Source of the DNA: Tomocerus qinae
Taxonomy: Eukaryota; Arthropoda; Collembola; Entomobryomorpha; Tomoceridae
Assembly: GCA_020055645.1 (NCBI GenBank)
Contig: CM034546.1
Span: 106,892,875-106,956,874 of the forward strand
Length of the DNA stretch: 64,000 bases
Reading direction: 5' to 3'
Positions 49,501-64,000 of this stretch are shown here, one piece after another. Positions within the stretch are counted from its first letter, which is position 1, and each line of letters opens with the position of its first letter. The notes under the pieces were generated by a model. It was given only the letters and a program-made list of their open reading frames with translations, ran no database searches and had not been told where the DNA came from. The translations under genes were made by a program, and so were the position numbers.

Positions 49501-52500
49501 CGACTCACCTCATTGCATTGTACTTGCATTTTCTCTCTTAAAACTATTCCTGAGAAGCAGAATACTTCTCCCTTAATTTATATATTTTCTACATCATGCA
49601 TATATTTCCCTTCTAAACTTACACAAAATAGAGTATCGACAGAAATGATTTTTTCCTGTATGTGAAACAGCACTTTATTTGCGAATTTCTATTAGCAGAT
49701 AACAAAAGTGCATGTAGGGCGTGTGTACCAAATACACTAGCTAATGTATAATGTATAGAATAAAACAAAATTGCATAATACATCAATAGTAATAATTATA
49801 GTAGAATGTCATATTTGAGAGCAGAAGAACATGAAATTTCAACATCTATCATTTATTTATCAAAAAATATTATATCAGCTGATAGTCCAAAGTAATATAC
49901 GGAAGTGCAACTACAAATAGTTTAAAATTACTACTGCGATCACAAAAGACAGTCCTAAAGTGCCGTTTTCTATTCTTGATGAGTTATTTTTGTAAAACGC
50001 TTCTGACAAACGTAAAGCCTATATTAGTATTGTTATGGATGCTTTGGCGAATAACATTGTTGAAGATGTTTCCCATTCATTGACTCTTCTCAGCTATAAT
50101 TGAAGAATAGATGAGAATGAAAGTCAAGTGCGGAATAAAGATCATGGGAAATTTGTGTTTCCTTATGCCGACTCATTGAGTGAATTACCACTTGGGATTT
50201 CGTATGCACATACCAGATTGCATCCAAGGAATAAAATAAGCTTTAGGCTCGTTCCATGCCAGTAAATTGTATTTTATAACCACACAGAAGGATTTTCTTT
50301 ACGATTGTCCGTCAAAGCTTAGTGCTCCCTTTGAACATTTTCTATTGTCATAGCCCACTTTTAGCACATTAGCAATTCATACGATCTCTTCATCGTAAAT
50401 TGAATTAGAAATTCAATAAAATGCTGCGGTTTTTTTCAAAATAGTTATTTTAATGCATACTAACTAGATCTATGTATACATTTACACAGTTATAATCTAA
50501 TATTGATTACAATTACAACGGAAGTTTAGCATGCATACAAAAGAGGATATTCCCGTTGTTATTTTCAACCTAAATATATACCTATTTTAATAATAACATT
50601 ACTATTAGTTGTAAAAATCTAATTAGAGTAATGATTTCGATGAGAATTTAGGTAGACTACTTTTATGACTATAAAAGGAAGGCCACATTGCTATACGGAA
50701 ACATCATCAGACAATCTGAACTTGTATATTTCTGAACAGGTGCCACATACTTGCTTTAATTTTCGTTATTTCTATGAAAAATATTATCACTCTCGTCCAG
50801 GAGATAGTTAGAGTAATAAAAAAAGCAAACGAGAGAGTTCGTTCAACTGATTTATCAAATATGGCCTTCAATAAACCTAATAGTGATTGTTTTGATAAAA
50901 TCTTTAACACTTAACAGACAAGACAGTCTCATCCTCATTTATACTTTAACTTATCTATTCATTCACTTCTTTTTCTAAATGTTAGCACAGGATAGTATTT
51001 ACAGTATATACTATATTGAGATTCACATCGCATGTTTTTACAGCTTTTAATTGCCTTCAGCTGACAAAGGAACTCCCATAGAAGGAAATTTTGTAGATAA
51101 TTATCTTCAACTGTAAGTATATACATTATGCTGTGTATTTATTTATATCTCTATCATATTCCCTTCATACATTGCGCTTATGATGATGAGCTTCGTAAAT
51201 TAAACATTGTCGAAAGAAGAGTTGCTATTTCTGTACTGCTGCTATAAATATTATCCACTGGCCATCATACTTTTTTGCGGACTATTGTAACTAAGACCAT
51301 TACAATAATTACATTGTGTAATAGTACAGTAAGGGATCGTCAGAGGAAAGTAACGGAGAATACAAACCTATCAATTCACTGTCTCACCTTTGTAGTTAAA
51401 CACAGACTTAATTTTAGCAACAGAATCCCTTGCCAAAAAATTGTATCTCATATCATTGTGATGTCATATCGTAATGCTACACCACATTTCATCACATACC
51501 TAGCAATTGCATCTGTTAATAACTTTAAACAATCATTCTAAATACCTACCTTGAGCATAACGACTTGGTAATTACGTTATTTTAAGCGAAGGAGCTGTAA
51601 TCATATGTGGTTTGCATTTAGATGGGCAATGAGTATTGAACTTAGCTAAAATTGCCCAAACACACAAGGTTACTAACAAATATAATTTAATGCACTTTTT
51701 GTCGGTATTGCAATACATTTGATAGTCCCTACGTGTATCGTGTTAGGAAACTGTTCTATAAACTCCTTAATCCTTATCCACTAAGCTAAAAAACGGCAGT
51801 TTGGTGCATAAATATCCTTCCATGTGTGCATTCAATGCATTGGTCTAACGGGAAAACGGAAATATATACATATAAATGAATTATAAAGGAATGTCTTTGG
51901 ACAAGTGTCGGATAAGATAAGTTGAGAATGAGTATATATCTTATCGTTAAAGTTCAAATGTTAACGTTTTGGTTCCACTAATCTTTATATACGATATTCA
52001 TAATATTTAAATAGGATTATAAAGATAGGTAGTGTGGTAGTCGTCTGTGCAAAAAAGTAGTTCAGTCGGATCTTAAAGTAGTAAGTAGACTGAACTGAAT
52101 TCAACAGTAAATTTATAAAAATGTGCGATTACGTAATTATATGTATGCAAAGGATATAGTTAGTTAGTTGCTCCTACTTCAGGGAAATAAATGCGCTAAG
52201 TAAATAGCTATTTACAGTAAATTAGACTAAACATGACAAGAATGCCAGGCCAGGCGAGTACTACTTTGTGGAAATTACTTTCAGTATTGCATAAGAATCG
52301 AGAAAAAGACAAGCAAATAATAGACATAAATATATCCATGTCAAGTAATTATTTCACAGAGTACTATTACGTCTTTACGAACTGCATTAGTGTAGATAAA
52401 CAGTGCACTTTAGATAATCAGACGGAACGGAAATGCTGAGTATGGCACACGTTCTGTTCTACTATTTACTATGTTACTTACATAATAACTAGAACTACGT

Positions 52501-54369
52501 CCGTACCTATTTCTAATGAAATATTTTTAACACTCAACTTTCCACTCGGCTAATTTCGATTGTTGAATTACATTATTTACCATTAATACATAATAAGCCT
52601 ACAAACCTATGTTATAGTTAGTACTCACTGGCTACATTTAATTTACCTTTTTTGTCTTGAAAAATGCTTTGTTCTTAATCTAAAGTCAAAAAAAACATTG
52701 TAAATAGGCTTCTATACTCTAACGTGTTCTATATCTAAGCATAACTGTATGTCAGTATTATCTGATAAGCTCTGCCATCATAAATATGCTAAATATAAGC
52801 AAAATCTATACCTCTGTACCTACTACCGCTGTATTGTACATGCATGTGTAGTCATATACATATCTATACTTGATATATCGTTTTATAGCAAACCATTATC
52901 TCTTACAATTGTTATTTGCCTCCTTTAAACTAAGTACTTATAGCTATACTAATTGTAATCACAAGCATTTAATTTGCGAACGTGAGAAATTACTCAAAAC
53001 CCAGATAATACATGTCGGTATACTAAATAACTAAAATATAATTATTTGGTTTACTACCAATTTTTAGCAATCTACTTGTTACACAGCCACACCGCTACAT
53101 GTAGAGTTACAAGCTATCTTATCCAGTTTAATCTCATCTTTGCCGTCACCATTACAAAAGATAGGAATTCAATTGAAAATGTAAATGTACTACTGATTAA
53201 CTAATAATAGACACAAGTACAGGTGTGAATTTTATTTGATCTTTACTACCTCCACACTTCCTACCTCTAAAAGTATTTGCACGTAATTCTTATCCCAATT
53301 TAAAACTGTATGAGTACAGATTAAAGTCCCTAGCTCAGGTACTCCAATAGGATACTATAATAAAGTAATAAATATTTTTTAATCTGAACTAAATTGTAAT
53401 GAAAAGAAATATAGATGTGTAGGAAAGAATTAGGAATGAGAATGTTGTCCGATAAAGAACTGTAAAAATTGGCGTTAACTGTTACGCCTCTACGCATGCA
53501 TCGGAATTCACAATTGGAATTTCTAGCCTGAATAGCGAATAATAAAGGCTAATTGGAATTACACGTTATTCCACACGCAATAAACATAATAGATAATACC
53601 TGCCCACTTTGTTATTGTTTTCTTTTTCAAAATCTGCATCTCCTCTCGATTGCAAAATGTCCAATGTTAGATGTACCTAACTAAACCCTAAATAATTCGT
53701 AAGATAGTCACATATTCTGTGCGGTACTTCCTTATAGATATTTTTTGAATCGAATTACAATTTGGATTGTACTCCCATGTGACCTATTCAATATTTAATT
53801 TACCAATTTTCTTCGACTAATAATAGAAATTATCGGTGAATGAAATAAACAAATTGATAAAAATTAAAATAAATACCTTCTTCGATCGGAGAACCCATGG
53901 AAGATGTTGAGGAGACTGAAGAGGCAGAAGATGAGTGTGATCCTGAAACTTGACATTTTCTGGAGCTGATTCCACTTCCAGTGCGGCTAGCACTTAATTT
54001 TGGGTTTGGATTACAGACGGCAAGGACAGATTCATTTCTGACAGTGACGACATCCAACAAGTAGCAATCTTCTAAAGTGGGTGCTGGAACAACAGTTTTC
54101 TGTGAGGCAGCTGAACTGTCTGTGCTGATTTTCCGAATTTTACTTTTAATTTTAGAATTGTTATTGATTTCATCGACAGCACTTCCGAAAATAGCTTTGT
54201 TTAATTCCTCTACATGTTCTTCACTATGATCACTCAAGTAGCTAACCGTTTCCATTTCATTTTGCACTCCTGAATTGCACTGCGAGATTTTCCGAAGGTA
54301 CTTCAGATTTTCCATGTCCCAAGAATCTAGTGAGTTTGCAGCAGCTGAATAAATTACTCTCGTTTCCAT
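46562..54369 (-). CDS. Unrecognised 308-aa Ser-rich protein
   Basis: Three exons in transcript order: 54369-53877, 47072-46892 and 46814-46562. GT..AG borders and phases agree (493 + 181 + 253 = 927 nt with stop). ATG has G at +4 (ATAATGGAA) and an in-frame TAA just upstream. There is no signal peptide or membrane segment. Residues 1-110 are mixed polar (SWDMENLKYLRKI, a Lys/Ser stretch, then LEDCYLLDVVTVRNESVLAV). Residues 130-165 are Ser-rich (SGSHSSSASSVSSTSSMGS). Then come an acidic DGDPDEFSDCSQSNSGGSCG and a cysteine cluster, GGCPFCCES. The C-terminus looks ordered, with RSASPYYVRLRRDLVPSYTP, NPPRNFGMNKQGQLVIDYSP and NWDGLENYVKNL. It is probably intracellular and phosphorylated, but I do not recognise the family. 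Intron 1 is about 6.8 kb. The junction at 46892 may be off by one base. Confidence 0.75.
47073..53876 (-). other. Large first intron of the 308-aa gene
   Basis: It runs from donor GAAGGTATTT (minus strand, 53876) to acceptor TTTTTGTCAACAG (47073). It is AT-rich with no supported gene. Open frames inside it (for example 51275-51541 plus and 50910-50707 minus) have no recognisable features. I noticed no transposon boundary. Confidence 0.6.
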
Positions 54370-57300
54370 TATTCTTTATTCACACAGCAAATTATAACTT
54401 AGTCATAACTTGTGAGTGTAATAAATTATAAATTAATTACAGGCAACCCAAGATTTTCTGTATGTACAGGATTTTCACAATTTCCTTCAACAGGTTTACC
54501 TTTTAGTACTACTGATTTACTAATGTGACTTATATTGTGTATTTTTCTACTTTTTTTGGCTACAAATTGAATGCTTAAGGGCAATACACTCTACAAGTCA
54601 ATGTGAGGTGTTTACTGTGTAAATTTTTACAGATATCTGTACAATTGCACAGGTGAAGATGTTTCTCTATAAATAGTTACTAGTACAATGTACAATGCTG
54701 TAAAACAATTGAAAATCTAACCACAAGAGTATAATTAAGATTAGAATAGCCAAAGACAGCCTGTTTTCTTGCCTACAGAAACAAAACTGAAAGTGTGATT
54801 CCGTTTATTGCACCCTTTTCATTTGATTCACAGAAGAACTCCTCACTATAGCTAAGGAGCGATAAGTATAATCGGCTTGTAGTTAGCATTTCTGCTAAGT
54901 CTCAACCCACACCTTGTCTTCCTTTACTATTTAACTGGTGTTTCTTATGCCTACCGAACGGTACTCTTTCTACCTATATACTATTACATTTGTGGCTGCC
55001 TTGTTGTTTTGTTTACGTTTAACTGCGTTCAATTATGTACTGCTTCATAGGTACTCATACCTCGTACACACACATGCACGCTATCATTTACTAAAAAAAT
55101 TCCTATGTAATTTCGCATTCTGTTACGTATGTTTTACATCTGTACATTTTGGTAAATATACATCATTTGTTCCCCAAATAGTAATACCTATTCCATTCCA
55201 TGTACTACTTGTATATACAATGTATGTACAATTACACAGGATATTTAGCAAAGATATAGATTAAGTCAGTCTTGCTTTAAAAAATAGTAGACTAAAATTA
55301 ATATTAATGTTTAAGAAGCCATTTACTTAAATTCTTGATATCTATATTGATAATGTTATATAATAAAGATACAGATATCGGTAGCTACAATAAATAAATT
55401 TATTATATTTGTTAACTTTCATGAGATGTTAAGGATTTGTCAAGGACAAAAGACGAGCTCATGCATGCACATAAACAATGGAATCGCTAGTAATTAGACA
55501 TTACATGTGCACTATGATTCCAAGTTGAAGTCATTAATCACCGTTTCGTTCTCCTTCCCTTTTCTCACTGCAATTCAATTCAAAAACTAAAGGATGGGAT
55601 GGAATGCGAACAAACACAAATATGTCATAATGATAATCGGGCTCAGGATGTGAAATAGCCATGGCTTTACGTTTTGCATGCACATTTTAAAGGTTAATTA
55701 GCACTAGTGTAGCAAGAGTTCCTATTATACAACTGTGCCTAACATCATTTAATACTTTGATTGAAAAACACTCATACAAACTATAGTATAGTTGTACCAA
55801 AGAATTTATAAAATGTCGTGTGTACATAATGTACATTGTAAATGTATAAGAAAATTGTTAAATCTAGTAATTATGATTTATATATAATATGTATTTGATT
55901 TAATATATTACAACATAGACGTTTTATTGCGCCTAAAGAAAAACAATTTGGTATTTGTGATACATAGAAGTAGATAACGGTGATACCAAAATGAATGTAA
56001 TACAAACTAATAGTTTCCTGTACAAATTAATAAAAAAGAATAATTTAGAAAAGGAATTAGAAAACACGGACATACCTGATTGACAGTGTCTAATCGTGAT
56101 AAATCGATATGATTTCTAGAGATTTTGTTTTTAGGTAGTGTACGTGATTGGTGAGTAGGGTAACGTAAGAAAATTAGTAATTATGATCTAGTGAACGTAA
56201 CGAGTATCGAAAAATAATAGTTCGTTAACAAGTTGTAAGTGAAAAGTATTGAGCTAATCTCATTTCTTTGTAAACAATAGTTTATTTAGTATATAATTAG
56301 TAGAAGAAGCTTTATTGTAGGAATGAGAAAAAGAGTCGTACCACTTAGAGCTACGAAATGAGTAAGATTTCTAAAACTGTGAAGCTCAAGTGTGCGTAGA
56401 AGTAGTAGTAGTAGTAGTAGATAGTAAATGTGTAACAGTCACTCACATATCAGTAAACGTAGTAGTCGTCAAGAAGATCTTAATCCAAGCTTCTCCTCCT
56501 TGTCACTGCACTACCTTGACACAAGAATGAGCCTTTTAGTTGTCACTAACTTAGATTTTCTTAACCTGCCTCGACTATGTCAGTCATGCCACTTCTCCTG
56601 ACTACTGACAGAAGGAAATCTTGTCTCATAAGTCATACATTTGTAGTAATAAAGTTGGGATCCGTTGCACCTTTGCTAAACTCTATGCAACTTGATTGGC
56701 AAAGAGTGCAAACATGCACAGTGCAATACTATAACATGGTAGATATATACAAGAGATCTTTGTAACTTCACAACTTACCTATATACAGTTGCATACACAT
56801 ACCTATATAGGGAATCAAGATTATGTAGAGGAATATATTAAAGCATTGGCCAACTAACTCACTACAGATACGATTAACAGTTTTGGAATACTGATATGAA
56901 TTTTTATTGTTTGCCAAAGCAAACCTGACTTGAGCTCATTGCGAGTGAGCCAATAATCATTAATTCTAAATGAGTGAATCGAATATACCAATTTCTTCGA
57001 GAGAGGTACTTGCATACCCAAAAATAGTATATATCATATACTACTACTATATATAGTATGTGTATACTTTAAGTCGACACTTGTTATGCATAGCATTTTG
57101 AATTGCAAGTTAAAATGAGTATAGACTTTGATTTTACGTGTAGAACTTGACTCTGCAAGGAAACTAACCCCAACTAATGCAAAAGCAACTAAAATTATAC
57201 TGTTCTTGTGTTAACAAAAGGTAAGTTAACGTTATGTGGAAGGTGAAGCTGTAATTTTACAAGCGTCTGTCTATCCTGCTTGGAAAAAAGCATTCACTTG

Positions 57301-60300
57301 CATTACTCGTCTCGTTCAACTCAAGTAACTAACTGAAGAGCTTTAGTTGAGAATTAAAGTGAATCTGTTTGGTATTGGTATAGCTGTAGTTGTAGGTGGT
57401 AGGCATGCTAGGTAGAGATGATGATGATGGTGTACGCAGTTGCTTCCATGCGGTTTTCTCCTTGATATGCACTACTTCCCCTTTCTTCCACCTCAAGCTA
57501 AATCCAAATCTTATTGTACACTTAATAAGTAAATAGGCACCTGTACCATTACAATTTACAACTGATTGTATACACATTTAGTATGCACAGATCCTTTGGA
57601 CGAGTATATATTTGTATAAAGTGAGGAGATGTTGTAGTGGGTTGGCAACACACAGCCGTGGCTTGTCATGCTATTATTCCTTAATTTTCATTTAAATTTA
57701 TATTAGTAGTAATGACACAGAAGCTCCTACTTAGTTATAGTAGAATTTTCTTTGGCTACATTCCTCACATTAAAACAAGTGTTCCGCACGCACGACAAAC
57801 AACAGCAAGAAATTATCTTGTGGCTATAGCCAAATGTAGATATTTTCCCAATTTGGTTTCAGTTTTACTAAAATTTACTGCTTTAGTGAACACTAAACTC
57901 GTAGCAATGCAAATGGCTAGTTTCCTGGCCTAAACAGAAAATCATCACTAATTTGAAGTAATTGCCCCTGTATTTTCGTTTTTATTTGGGTATTGAGTTT
58001 AAATAGTTTGCATTGACCATGTGCTGGGGCCAATTTTCATTTTCTAATCTAAGTCTAAAGAAGACCTTCGATTTTCTGATAAATGTTGCTAATGCAAATA
58101 AGATGTATTTTTGTTCCTTCCTATTATATCTAGTAACTGCATTTGATTTCATTTATCATAAGTGCATTCTTAGCTAGCTGTACCATTACAATTACTGTAC
58201 CTAACTCATTGTACTCAATTTGTATTCTACTTTTGTTTATTTACAGTAAAGTTGGAAGGTATGGCTATTGAATTGGATACATGGTTCGTTGATGCTTAAA
58301 TTCAATGTCTATTGTCTACACTATTCTATAGATGGAAGTTTGAATAATTGATTTGATCTTTGTTTTAGCCAAGAAGAAAAGGTAGTTAAATGAAGTAAGG
58401 TACAAAAGGTAGTGGTAAAAGTGTGAGTGCCATCCTATTCTTTATCCTTTGTCCTTTGACTACACACAAGCGCAAATTTACAAATTAATCAGTGTACCTG
58501 AATCATTCTTATCACATCTATTACTCATAATATCTGTATTATGTACCTACTATGTATTAAAATCAGCCTTCTCTCCCAATCTCAAATGATACAGATATTA
58601 TATCTTGGAGAACAATAAAAAATTATGATATTAGCGGACATAGAAATAGTTTTATCTTATTCATAATTCATAAAACGTAGGGATTGTCCTGTCTGTATGA
58701 TTCCGTGAATTTATCTCTTCTTGAGAATGTTACTAATTTAGCAATTCTTATTACTACCACTACCGGTGTCGATGCGGAATTAAGATAAATAAACTATGCT
58801 GATTAGATGAATAACGTAACTTAGCTAAGTAGGTACAACTACTTAAGAACGGTATTGTTTATTTATTACAATCATTTTTATGGGATTCTTTATAGAAAAA
58901 TTTTGCATTTATAGGATATAGTGAATTTTATAGTTTTTCTCTGGCCTAGCTTCAGTCTGATCATAACAACGATATAAGCTAAGTAGTTCTTGATGTATCT
59001 ATTCAGAGGAATACATTAAATACTCTATTGTATTACAGCAGGCTTCGTTACACTACACCTCTCCGTCCGTCCGTCCCTCCTCAGGTGTGCATTACTCTAT
59101 TACAATAGGCAGTATTATAACTTATTATATAAGGTATTCTCATTTTCCTTTCTGCCTTGATTGCCGTACAATGACTTCGGCAATCGTCCAGAACAACATT
59201 ACATTGGTGAAGAAACTTCAATTAATGTATATGTGTGCTTATTACATTCGATTACACTAATATCCTCAGGTTACATACACTCGTAACTTTGTTTGAGGAA
59301 GGAACAATGATGAATGACAGACTTGACTGAACCCTAAAAACGAGGTTGCTATACAAAGAACGCAAATACCGATGCAAGATACACATCCTCCTCCTATCTC
59401 TATAAGGTTGTACGTGTGGAACATCTTTTACTAGAATTAAAAATGGAATTAACAGAAATACGTGGTTACTATACACTTTATGGATATACAATAAAGGCTT
59501 GCTTCTATTTATGTAAGATACATTCTACTACTACGTTGCAAATTTCAAACGAATTGCAATGCAATCATAACAATGATACCATCATTCATCTTTATTTCCT
59601 GTCTTTTATTTGTAATGAATTTTGCATTATGTTCCAACAGTACACAAAAGACGCAGATTATTTCACACACAATGAACATTATTTAAGGCTTCTTGTTATG
59701 TATGTTCCTTACACTTTTGTGAATATTAATACGAGCAAAATGATGATGCTAAAATTACATTAGTGCGATCCAGACTATATTTATTGTATCTCTGTAGGTA
59801 GCTTTGTAGGATTCAGGGCATTTGATAACGTTAGCGTGTCTATAGAGGTACATTGCCTATTCAAATGTCTAGATTACGTATTAGCTCTAGCCACACCACA
59901 AACAACGTTACAAAATGAAATATTATGCATCTGTAAGATACACTTTGCATAATGGACCTTTCCCAATATAGGACTGCTACACAAATGTACAGACGCATAA
60001 AGAGACATTCGCAATATATTACATGAAGACTTCATTATTTGTCAATTGGATCGCGCGTGAGTTGGCTACAAAGGCAAAATTACCAATACAAAAACATGTC
60101 AACACATTGCAGTCTTCTTGCAGACTCTAATTGCAGTTTACTCTGATCGAGTTATAAGTTACCTTAACTGTTAACGCTAACATTATCTCTAACAAACCAC
60201 TATTTATTTATTTAGGTAGCATACCACTGGCTATTGCGACATACGCAAGGTGATCATAACAAGCTAAATAGACAAACTATATTTTATTAAATAGATGAAT

Positions 60301-63300
60301 CTTCAAACTTTCGGACATTCTGGATTATCATGCTTGGGAAATTGCTTCTAAAATATATGGCTAAATTAGACCTGTGATCTTAATATAGGGATTTTATTTA
60401 ACGCTAAAATATTCTGTAAAGGAATCCAAATAATAAATAATATAATATTAATAATTGTAATATTGTATGAAATTCAGGTAGGTCCAAAGTGTAAAGAAAA
60501 TTTTCCTGATTATCGATACTAGTTTGTGGTATGATAGGATAATTTGTTTTGTCATAAAGGACATATTTAAGTAGTAAGGTAACGATCACATTCATCGAGA
60601 GATATTTTCTCACAATGCTCGGTGTCTTTGGTAAGTGACAACTGATCGTGCAGTAAATAATAAGGTTTTACTTTCATTGACATCATAAAATCGTTTTTTT
60701 AGAATCGCAGATAGCATTTCTTTAGTTTATTTAATCCTTCATCCTGCAGAGTGAGTGACGACTGACTGTTCTTCAAAGTGGATGTGGAATGCAGTAGATA
60801 AATTAAGTGTTATTTTACAAGACAGTGTATTTTTATTTTATCTATGCCCAGTAGTAGTAGCAGTTTCTTCTGTGCTAATTGTACATGAGATTACTATTCA
60901 ACCCTTAAGGCACATATTCAGGTATAGCAATATGTTTGTAGATAAATTCTATCCGGTCTCGGCAGCACGAGAGAATTGATGACCTTAAAAGTAATAAATG
61001 TTATCGTCGAGAACAAGATGAGTCTGCAAAGTGTGCCTCATGTTGCAGATTTAATAACACGATCAAGAAAGGCATTATTCTTGCGTTAACTCAGTAGCCA
61101 AGAATAATACAAGGCTGTAGAAGACGTCTTTTCAGAATGATCTCCAACTAATTTGCAAAGTTTAGTAACTCGTGATAAATATCTCATTCACATAAGCTAC
61201 CTTAATCTTTCTGATGAATTAAAATAAGATTATTTGTCTAACTGTTGCATAATCCCATTCAAAATCTGTTTATGAACAATTCAACCTTATCCTTAAGGTT
61301 GACTTCAGTTGATTAGACTGTCCAAAATCGAATGTGTACGTTTAAATTAGATAGTAAATTCATTATTTCACAGATAGACTTGTTAAAAGTCAGCTTTAAA
61401 AAAGATACTTGTTCCACCAATAATTGTCTCTTGCCAATACAAAAGAATTTACAGAATTACTCTACACCACAAGTAAAAACATTTAACCATGCATCAGAAA
61501 ATTAAACGCACTGTCAAAATTTAGATTGTTAGCACGCAGAATTTAATGCACGCAAAACATTGATAAACAATTACGTAAAGAATTCACAGCAGTAGTTATT
61601 GCAAATATATTTGGTTAAACTATAGAGTTTGAGATTGTGTATTAGGATATTGAGTGAATTGAGCTATTTAGGTACCAACACCATCAATATCTGATTTTAG
61701 TGGAGATATATTTCATTGCTACAAGGAAAAAGTGTTGGATTTGGACAGATAAAAGTTTACAGTGTTTTCCTCACTTTCTGTAAGTAATCTTTCCTGACCG
61801 CAACTAACAGAGTCTATAGGAGATTGTAAAAAAAGAACACAAAATGGACCAACACTGACAAAAACTAAGGACTGCCATCATTCCTAATGCTATCAATCAG
61901 TAAATGAGCCTGCTGTGCTGAAAGCATTAAAATGTATTTACTTTTACACGAACGCCAACATGCAGTTTATCTCTAACCGCTTGATATGCTTCGGTTCGGA
62001 CGATTGATTAAATACGTATGTTTGGTTGACTGAAGACTTCGTTATTTTGTAACAAATATCTCCAAAAATACTATCATACATTCATATACTAGTAACATGC
62101 ATCATTCATATAGATATGAGATTCAGCTTCCGCAAATTAAAAATGAAGTCTAGCGTAATCCTAATCTTGTTTGCACAACATAAAAAAGCAGCGGTATGTA
62201 TTTTTAAAATCCACACTGCACTAAGTAGCAGGAAATGCAATTTTTATATCTCCTTTTCTGTATAAAGTACCTACGTACTAAAAGGATATCAAAAATAAGT
62301 TTAGGTTAATGGATAAGAAGTCAATTTATAAACTATATCTAACCTAATCAATGTATAAGTGGCAGTAGCAGTTAATTTAAAGATAATTTTATAATCTGGC
62401 TAAATTATTATGATTTGAGACATAAACTACATTTTATAAAGTGTTGAGTTATTTTTGCAAGATAACCACTTATATTTGAGATGACCTGCTTTTGGGGTAT
62501 TACATTAACAGTAGGTATTAAATAGCACCTTTAGTACAAGGTAGCTGCAGGTATTTGTTATTTATCTTTTTTTGCAACCGCTTTATGTGCATTTACTAAT
62601 AAAATCTTATCTTACTCTTTGAACTAATGGTTTGCTACGTTAAATTACTGCGAGCAACTCACCAGACAGTCAATTATCTGAAATCTACAACAAATGTGAA
62701 AGGGTTAACGATAAGATAATGTTTTTGTTGCCCACGCTTATAATGCATACAAAGTATACAGTAGAATACAAAATAAATCTTAAGTAATTCAACAGACTTG
62801 ATTATTACTTGCTTTTCATCTGTTATTATGTGAGGTGCATTCGCAATTGAATTTGGTGTTGGAATGGAAAGTGCGTAAATATATACAAGTAAATAAATAT
62901 TGCCTATCCTTCTTAACAGTTATAATTAATGGACTCATTTTATAGGTATATATATACGTAACTGCCTTGCTTACTAATTATGATTACACATTAAACCATG
63001 AAAATAATTTTGCAAAAACCCTGTAATAAACAAAATTTTACCATTCAATGCTGTTACAAATTACAAAGTCACAGATTCAGGTTCACGCACCTCTTGTGTG
63101 TATCCGTGAGGAACTCAATTGAGACTATAAAGAGAAATTTACTTGAAACAAAAACTCCTTACCGTAATACTTCTTATTAGACACTCTTTCGGCTACGGAT
63201 AACTAACTTGCCTATCTCTCCATGTAACATAAACGGAGAAGCTTACCAAACTCTACAGGTAAACTTTTAAAAAAATTAAACATTTACCGTTGCTAATTAG

Positions 63301-64000
63301 CCTTCCACAAAAATGCCGCTTATGCGTGCATTTAAAATTAGAATCATTTCCTGTGAATGAAAATTTTACAATGTACTTCTTAATGTAAAATCAAATGTAC
63401 AAAATCTTGCAACCACGAAGGCTAAACATAAACAGGATGCTTTACATTTATCTTTTATTTGCTTTGAAATCAAAATACGATTTAGCACTTACGAATCAAA
63501 AGTTACAATTATGTCCCTAAATAAATACTTCAAGTATATAGAGCTTTATGCACATTTTTAGAGATGTAAGTGAGAACTATTAGTCAATCCACTTAGAAAT
63601 TATGTCAATAATAATTGTAAATGAACGTACTCAATCGTAAAACTGATACATACAAATAGTGTATAGAGTTATGTAAATAGAAATCGTTTGCTTTACTGAT
63701 GTGAGAATCTTTACAAGCAAGTATCAAATCTTTTCCTTACAAGTCAAGATAATTTGGCAGGAGCACAATGTATAAAATAACGTAAACCAAGTTGTTTATT
63801 TAAGTAAAGGAAATATGCATTTATTTGTTCTGTCATTATTTTTATGCATTTAGTTTGAGTGACATCACACATTGTTGTGCTTCGTGCATTAACACTTTTC
63901 TACTTACGATGACTGCACTACAAAAGGATTGCAAGAGAGGAGAAGAAAGAAGCGTATCAACACTAATTGTCATTGAAAGCATTAAGCTGACAAAAAATCA
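54370..64000. other. Gene-free region upstream of the 308-aa gene
   Basis: It probably includes the promoter and 5' UTR of the minus-strand gene next to 54370, but I could not fix a start site. Open frames such as 54938-55264 (108 codons) and 59416-59763 (115 codons) translate to hydrophobic, Tyr/His/Leu-rich sequence without domains and are probably chance. A short CCGT run lies near 59066. No RNA gene was recognised. Confidence 0.45.
56398..56421 (+). repeat. (AGT)n trinucleotide microsatellite
   Basis: About seven uninterrupted AGT steps, AGAAGTAGTAGTAGTAGTAG onward, in non-coding sequence. It is not in a supported exon. Confidence 0.85.

Noticed and set aside
54938..55264. 108-codon plus-strand ORF rich in hydrophobic residues
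   Set aside because: Looks like several membrane segments only because AT-rich codons give Phe, Leu, Tyr and Ile; no family resemblance.
59416..59763. 115-codon plus-strand ORF
   Set aside because: Composition fits chance translation, and there are no neighbouring exons or motifs.

Overview
The window is AT-rich eukaryotic DNA. Small coding exons have GT..AG introns of 57 to about 6,800 bp, long stretches have no genes, and there are mobile-element relics. The protein families (an SPIN90/NCKIPSD orthologue and a SEA/EGF membrane mucin) fit an invertebrate animal. An arthropod is plausible, but the sequence alone does not settle the species. No bacterial operons, CRISPR arrays, tRNA or rRNA genes were recognised.

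Layout. Positions 1-34,400 contain no gene I can support, but hold two structured repeats. (1) A 2.9-kb fold-back element (1446-4382) has 176-bp terminal inverted repeats and a chain of internal palindromes; one palindrome has perfect 100-bp arms. (2) A young LTR retrotransposon (13350-18656) has two 403-bp LTRs that differ at one base and a 4-bp target duplication (CAGT). Its 4.5-kb interior has no recognisable gag or pol and carries 29-bp and 55-bp tandem arrays. The remainder is intergenic or intronic.

Positions 34,400-54,400 hold three spliced genes, with intron phases that agree across every proposed junction. (a) A plus-strand gene (34413-39779, 7 exons, 1,074 aa) encodes a type II membrane protein: cytosolic tail, transmembrane helix, SEA domain, EGF-like domain, then a roughly 690-residue Ser/Thr/Pro/Glu-rich tail. 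(b) A minus-strand gene (44261-41680, 7 exons, 586 aa), tail-to-tail with the first, encodes an SPIN90/NCKIPSD-like Arp2/3 regulator; no SH3 domain was found. (c) A minus-strand gene (54369-46562, 3 exons, 308 aa) encodes a low-complexity protein I do not recognise. Positions 54,370-64,000 show nothing I can support beyond a trinucleotide repeat.

The genes do not form an obvious pathway. The actin-nucleation regulator next to a membrane mucin whose cytosolic tail has a proline cluster is suggestive but may be coincidence. All exon coordinates come from reading ORFs and splice signals by eye and may be off by one or two bases.
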